DNA of 15,330 bases from JACCUZ01 sp038246575 (GTDB lineage Bacteria > Actinomycetota > Actinomycetes > JACCUZ01). The notes below the pieces were generated by a model. It made no database searches, was not told the DNA's origin, and was given only the letters and a program-made list of their open reading frames with translations. The first letter of the stretch is position 1; each line of letters starts with the position of its first letter. The position numbers and the translations under genes were made by a program. The stretch lies in the NCBI GenBank assembly GCA_038246575.1, contig JBBRVU010000092.1, forward strand, positions 1 through 15,330, read 5' to 3'. This document shows positions 14,139-15,330 of this stretch, in pieces.

Positions 14139-15206
14139 ATGAGGCACACCAGGTGGATGCGGGCCGCGGTCCTCGTGGCTACGGTCGGTCTCGGTGCCAC
14201 GGCGTGTGGCGGCAGCGACGGTGGCACGACCACCGGGGCGGGCTCCGGCGGCAGCGGTTCCGGCGGCAGCGGTGACTACGTCATCGGCGTGAGCAACACC
14301 CTGGCCGGCAACGGCTGGCGCGAGCAGATGATCTGTTCGGTCAAGGCCCAGGCCCTGGCCAGTGGAAAGGTCAGCAAGGTCATCGCCATCTCGAAGAACG
14401 GCGGCCCGACCGAGCAGATCCAGGACCTGCAGAACCTGATCTCCCAGGGCGTCAACGCCATCATCGTGAACCCCTCCGACCGGGAGAAGCTCGACCCGGT
14501 CATCGAGCAGGCCGCCAAGAAGAACATCGTGGTGGTCGCTGTCGACCAGGCAGTGTCAGCACCAGACGCCTACGTCGCCACCAACGACCAGGTCGCCTAT
14601 GGACGCCTGGGCGGCGAATGGCTCGCTGAAAAGATCGGCGGCAAGGGCAAGGTCCTCTACATGCGTGGCATCGACGGAGTGCCTGCGGACACAGACCGCG
14701 ACACGGGCTTTCAGGAGGCAATGGCCAAGTACCCCGACATCCAGGTGAAGGAGGTCTTCACGGGCTGGGACTTCACCAAGGGTGGTGACATCGCGGTGCA
14801 GGAGCTCGGGTCCGGAAGCTACGACGGCGTCTGGACGTCCGGCATCGATTACACAGTTGTCAACGCGTTCAAGACCGTGGGCAAGGACCCCGTCCCCGTG
14901 GTGGGTGCCGACAACAACGCGTTCATCCAGCAGCTGCTCGAGGGGAAGCCCGGCGCAGCAGTCACCAACCCTGCCGTGATCGGCGCGGTCGGAACGTCGA
15001 TCGCGCTGGACGTGCTGGACGGCAAGGACGTCTCCCGGGAGACAACGCTCGAGCCGGAGGTGTGGGACGCGCAAGCCAGCAAGGACAAGCTGGAGGCCAA
15101 CAGCTTCCCCGAGCGCGATGCCACGTTCAGCTCGGCGGTTGAGGTCTCGCCCTACACCAGCTACCAGCCCGACCAGCTCTTCGCCTGCAAGGGCCCGGGT
15201 GAGTGA
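14139..15206 (+). CDS. Sugar ABC transporter substrate-binding lipoprotein
   Basis: The 355-residue protein begins with a lipoprotein signal peptide ending in ATAC (Cys23) and a Gly/Ser-rich linker (24-46). A ribose/rhamnose-type periplasmic-binding fold follows (Peripla_BP_4-like): YVIGVSNTLAGNGWREQM opens the first lobe, and GVNAIIVNPSDREKLDPV, VVVAVDQAV and YDGVWTSGIDYTVVNAF are typical strands. Tethered to the outer membrane face, it would capture the sugar of this locus and pass it to a permease. The fold cluster usually binds monosaccharides or sugar alcohols, and sequence alone does not tell which. It follows the SIS gene after 72 bases containing a hairpin, so it may be cotranscribed at a different level. 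A second strong hairpin and a probable transporter gene follow. Confidence 0.93.
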   Translation: MRHTRWMRAAVLVATVGLGATACGGSDGGTTTGAGSGGSGSGGSGDYVIGVSNTLAGNGWREQMICSVKAQALASGKVSKVIAISKNGGPTEQIQDLQNLISQGVNAIIVNPSDREKLDPVIEQAAKKNIVVVAVDQAVSAPDAYVATNDQVAYGRLGGEWLAEKIGGKGKVLYMRGIDGVPADTDRDTGFQEAMAKYPDIQVKEVFTGWDFTKGGDIAVQELGSGSYDGVWTSGIDYTVVNAFKTVGKDPVPVVGADNNAFIQQLLEGKPGAAVTNPAVIGAVGTSIALDVLDGKDVSRETTLEPEVWDAQASKDKLEANSFPERDATFSSAVEVSPYTSYQPDQLFACKGPGE

Positions 15207-15236
15207 GAAGCTGAGCCGACTCGCCTGACCAGCCGT

Positions 15237-15276
15237 TCGTCGGTGGTGCCGAGTCCCTGTGCGGCACCACCGACGA
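15237..15276 (+). terminator. 15-bp perfect hairpin between the binding-protein gene and the next gene
   Basis: TCGTCGGTGGTGCCG (15237-15251) and its exact reverse complement (15262-15276) enclose a 10-base loop. No U-run follows. Such stems after a binding-protein gene commonly reduce read-through or protect the upstream message, so that binding protein is made in excess over membrane components. The next ATG is only 18 bases later. Confidence 0.7.
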
Positions 15277-15294
15277 CGACCCACACGGAGCCAG

Positions 15295-15330
15295 ATGACC
15301 GCCCCCCTCCAGAACGTCACCGCCGGGGCG
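15295..15330 (+). CDS. Start of a gene cut by the window end, probable ABC transporter component
   Basis: ATG 15295 opens 12 codons reading MTAPLQNVTAGA to the window edge. CGGAG (15286-15290) lies four bases upstream. No domain is visible in so few residues. Its place directly after a sugar-binding lipoprotein makes an ABC ATPase or permease the likely product, by context only. Confidence 0.5.
   Translation, partial: MTAPLQNVTAGA

Noticed and set aside
1..15330. Mobile elements, CRISPR arrays, tRNA/rRNA genes, riboswitches or toxin-antitoxin pairs
   Set aside because: I looked for transposase motifs, regular direct repeats, tRNA-like cloverleafs and small coupled pairs and saw none. The short GGTTTCGAACC at 1675-1685 resembles a tRNA arm but has no surrounding tRNA structure.

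Overview
The window is very GC-rich DNA with tightly packed genes, many 1-4 nt stop/start overlaps and codons ending in G or C. Together with a class F-type sortase, an actinobacterial-type homogentisate dioxygenase and several probable leaderless promoters, this points to a high-GC actinomycete (Actinomycetota). Something like Nocardioidaceae or Intrasporangiaceae is plausible, but the genus cannot be fixed from the sequence. No rRNA, tRNA, CRISPR array, insertion sequence or phage gene was seen, and no gene-free stretch exceeds about 215 bases.

Region 1 (35-2574) is a cell-surface island. On the minus strand an exported CHRD-domain protein with two calcium-loop-like motifs and a C-terminal anchor is followed, with a one-base stop/start overlap, by a class F-type sortase. 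Divergently, a cupredoxin lipoprotein overlaps a small four-helix membrane protein by 4 nt.

Region 2 (2546-5949) is the end of tyrosine/homogentisate breakdown. fahA (fumarylacetoacetase) and an unassigned barrel-like protein form a minus-strand operon divergent from hmgA (homogentisate 1,2-dioxygenase). No recognisable maleylacetoacetate isomerase is present. Convergent to hmgA lies a class V aminotransferase/cysteine-desulfurase-like gene (5971-7689). Its single reading frame is broken by one in-frame TGA and is otherwise intact.

Region 3 (7784-15330, continuing past the end) looks like an uncharacterised sugar or sugar-derivative catabolic locus. A plus-strand operon encodes an FAD-dependent oxidoreductase, a phosphotriesterase-family hydrolase (possibly a lactonase), an SDR dehydrogenase, a DeoC-type aldolase and a ROK sugar kinase. 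A GntR/HutC-type regulator on the minus strand follows. Divergent from it are a SIS-domain sugar-phosphate-binding protein, a sugar ABC transporter substrate-binding lipoprotein, and the first 12 codons of another gene, probably an ABC transporter component.

The strongest unlabelled signal is the palindrome TGTCTAGACA. It occurs twice, each time fused to the start codon of the first gene of a region 3 operon (7784 and 13230), so both proteins begin MSRQ. Its GTCTAGAC core matches operators known for HutC-type GntR regulators such as DasR. The 13231-13240 copy lies between two face-to-face, apparently leaderless promoters. This predicts that the regulator controls both catabolic operons and itself through one operator type. 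The inducer and the sugar are unknown.
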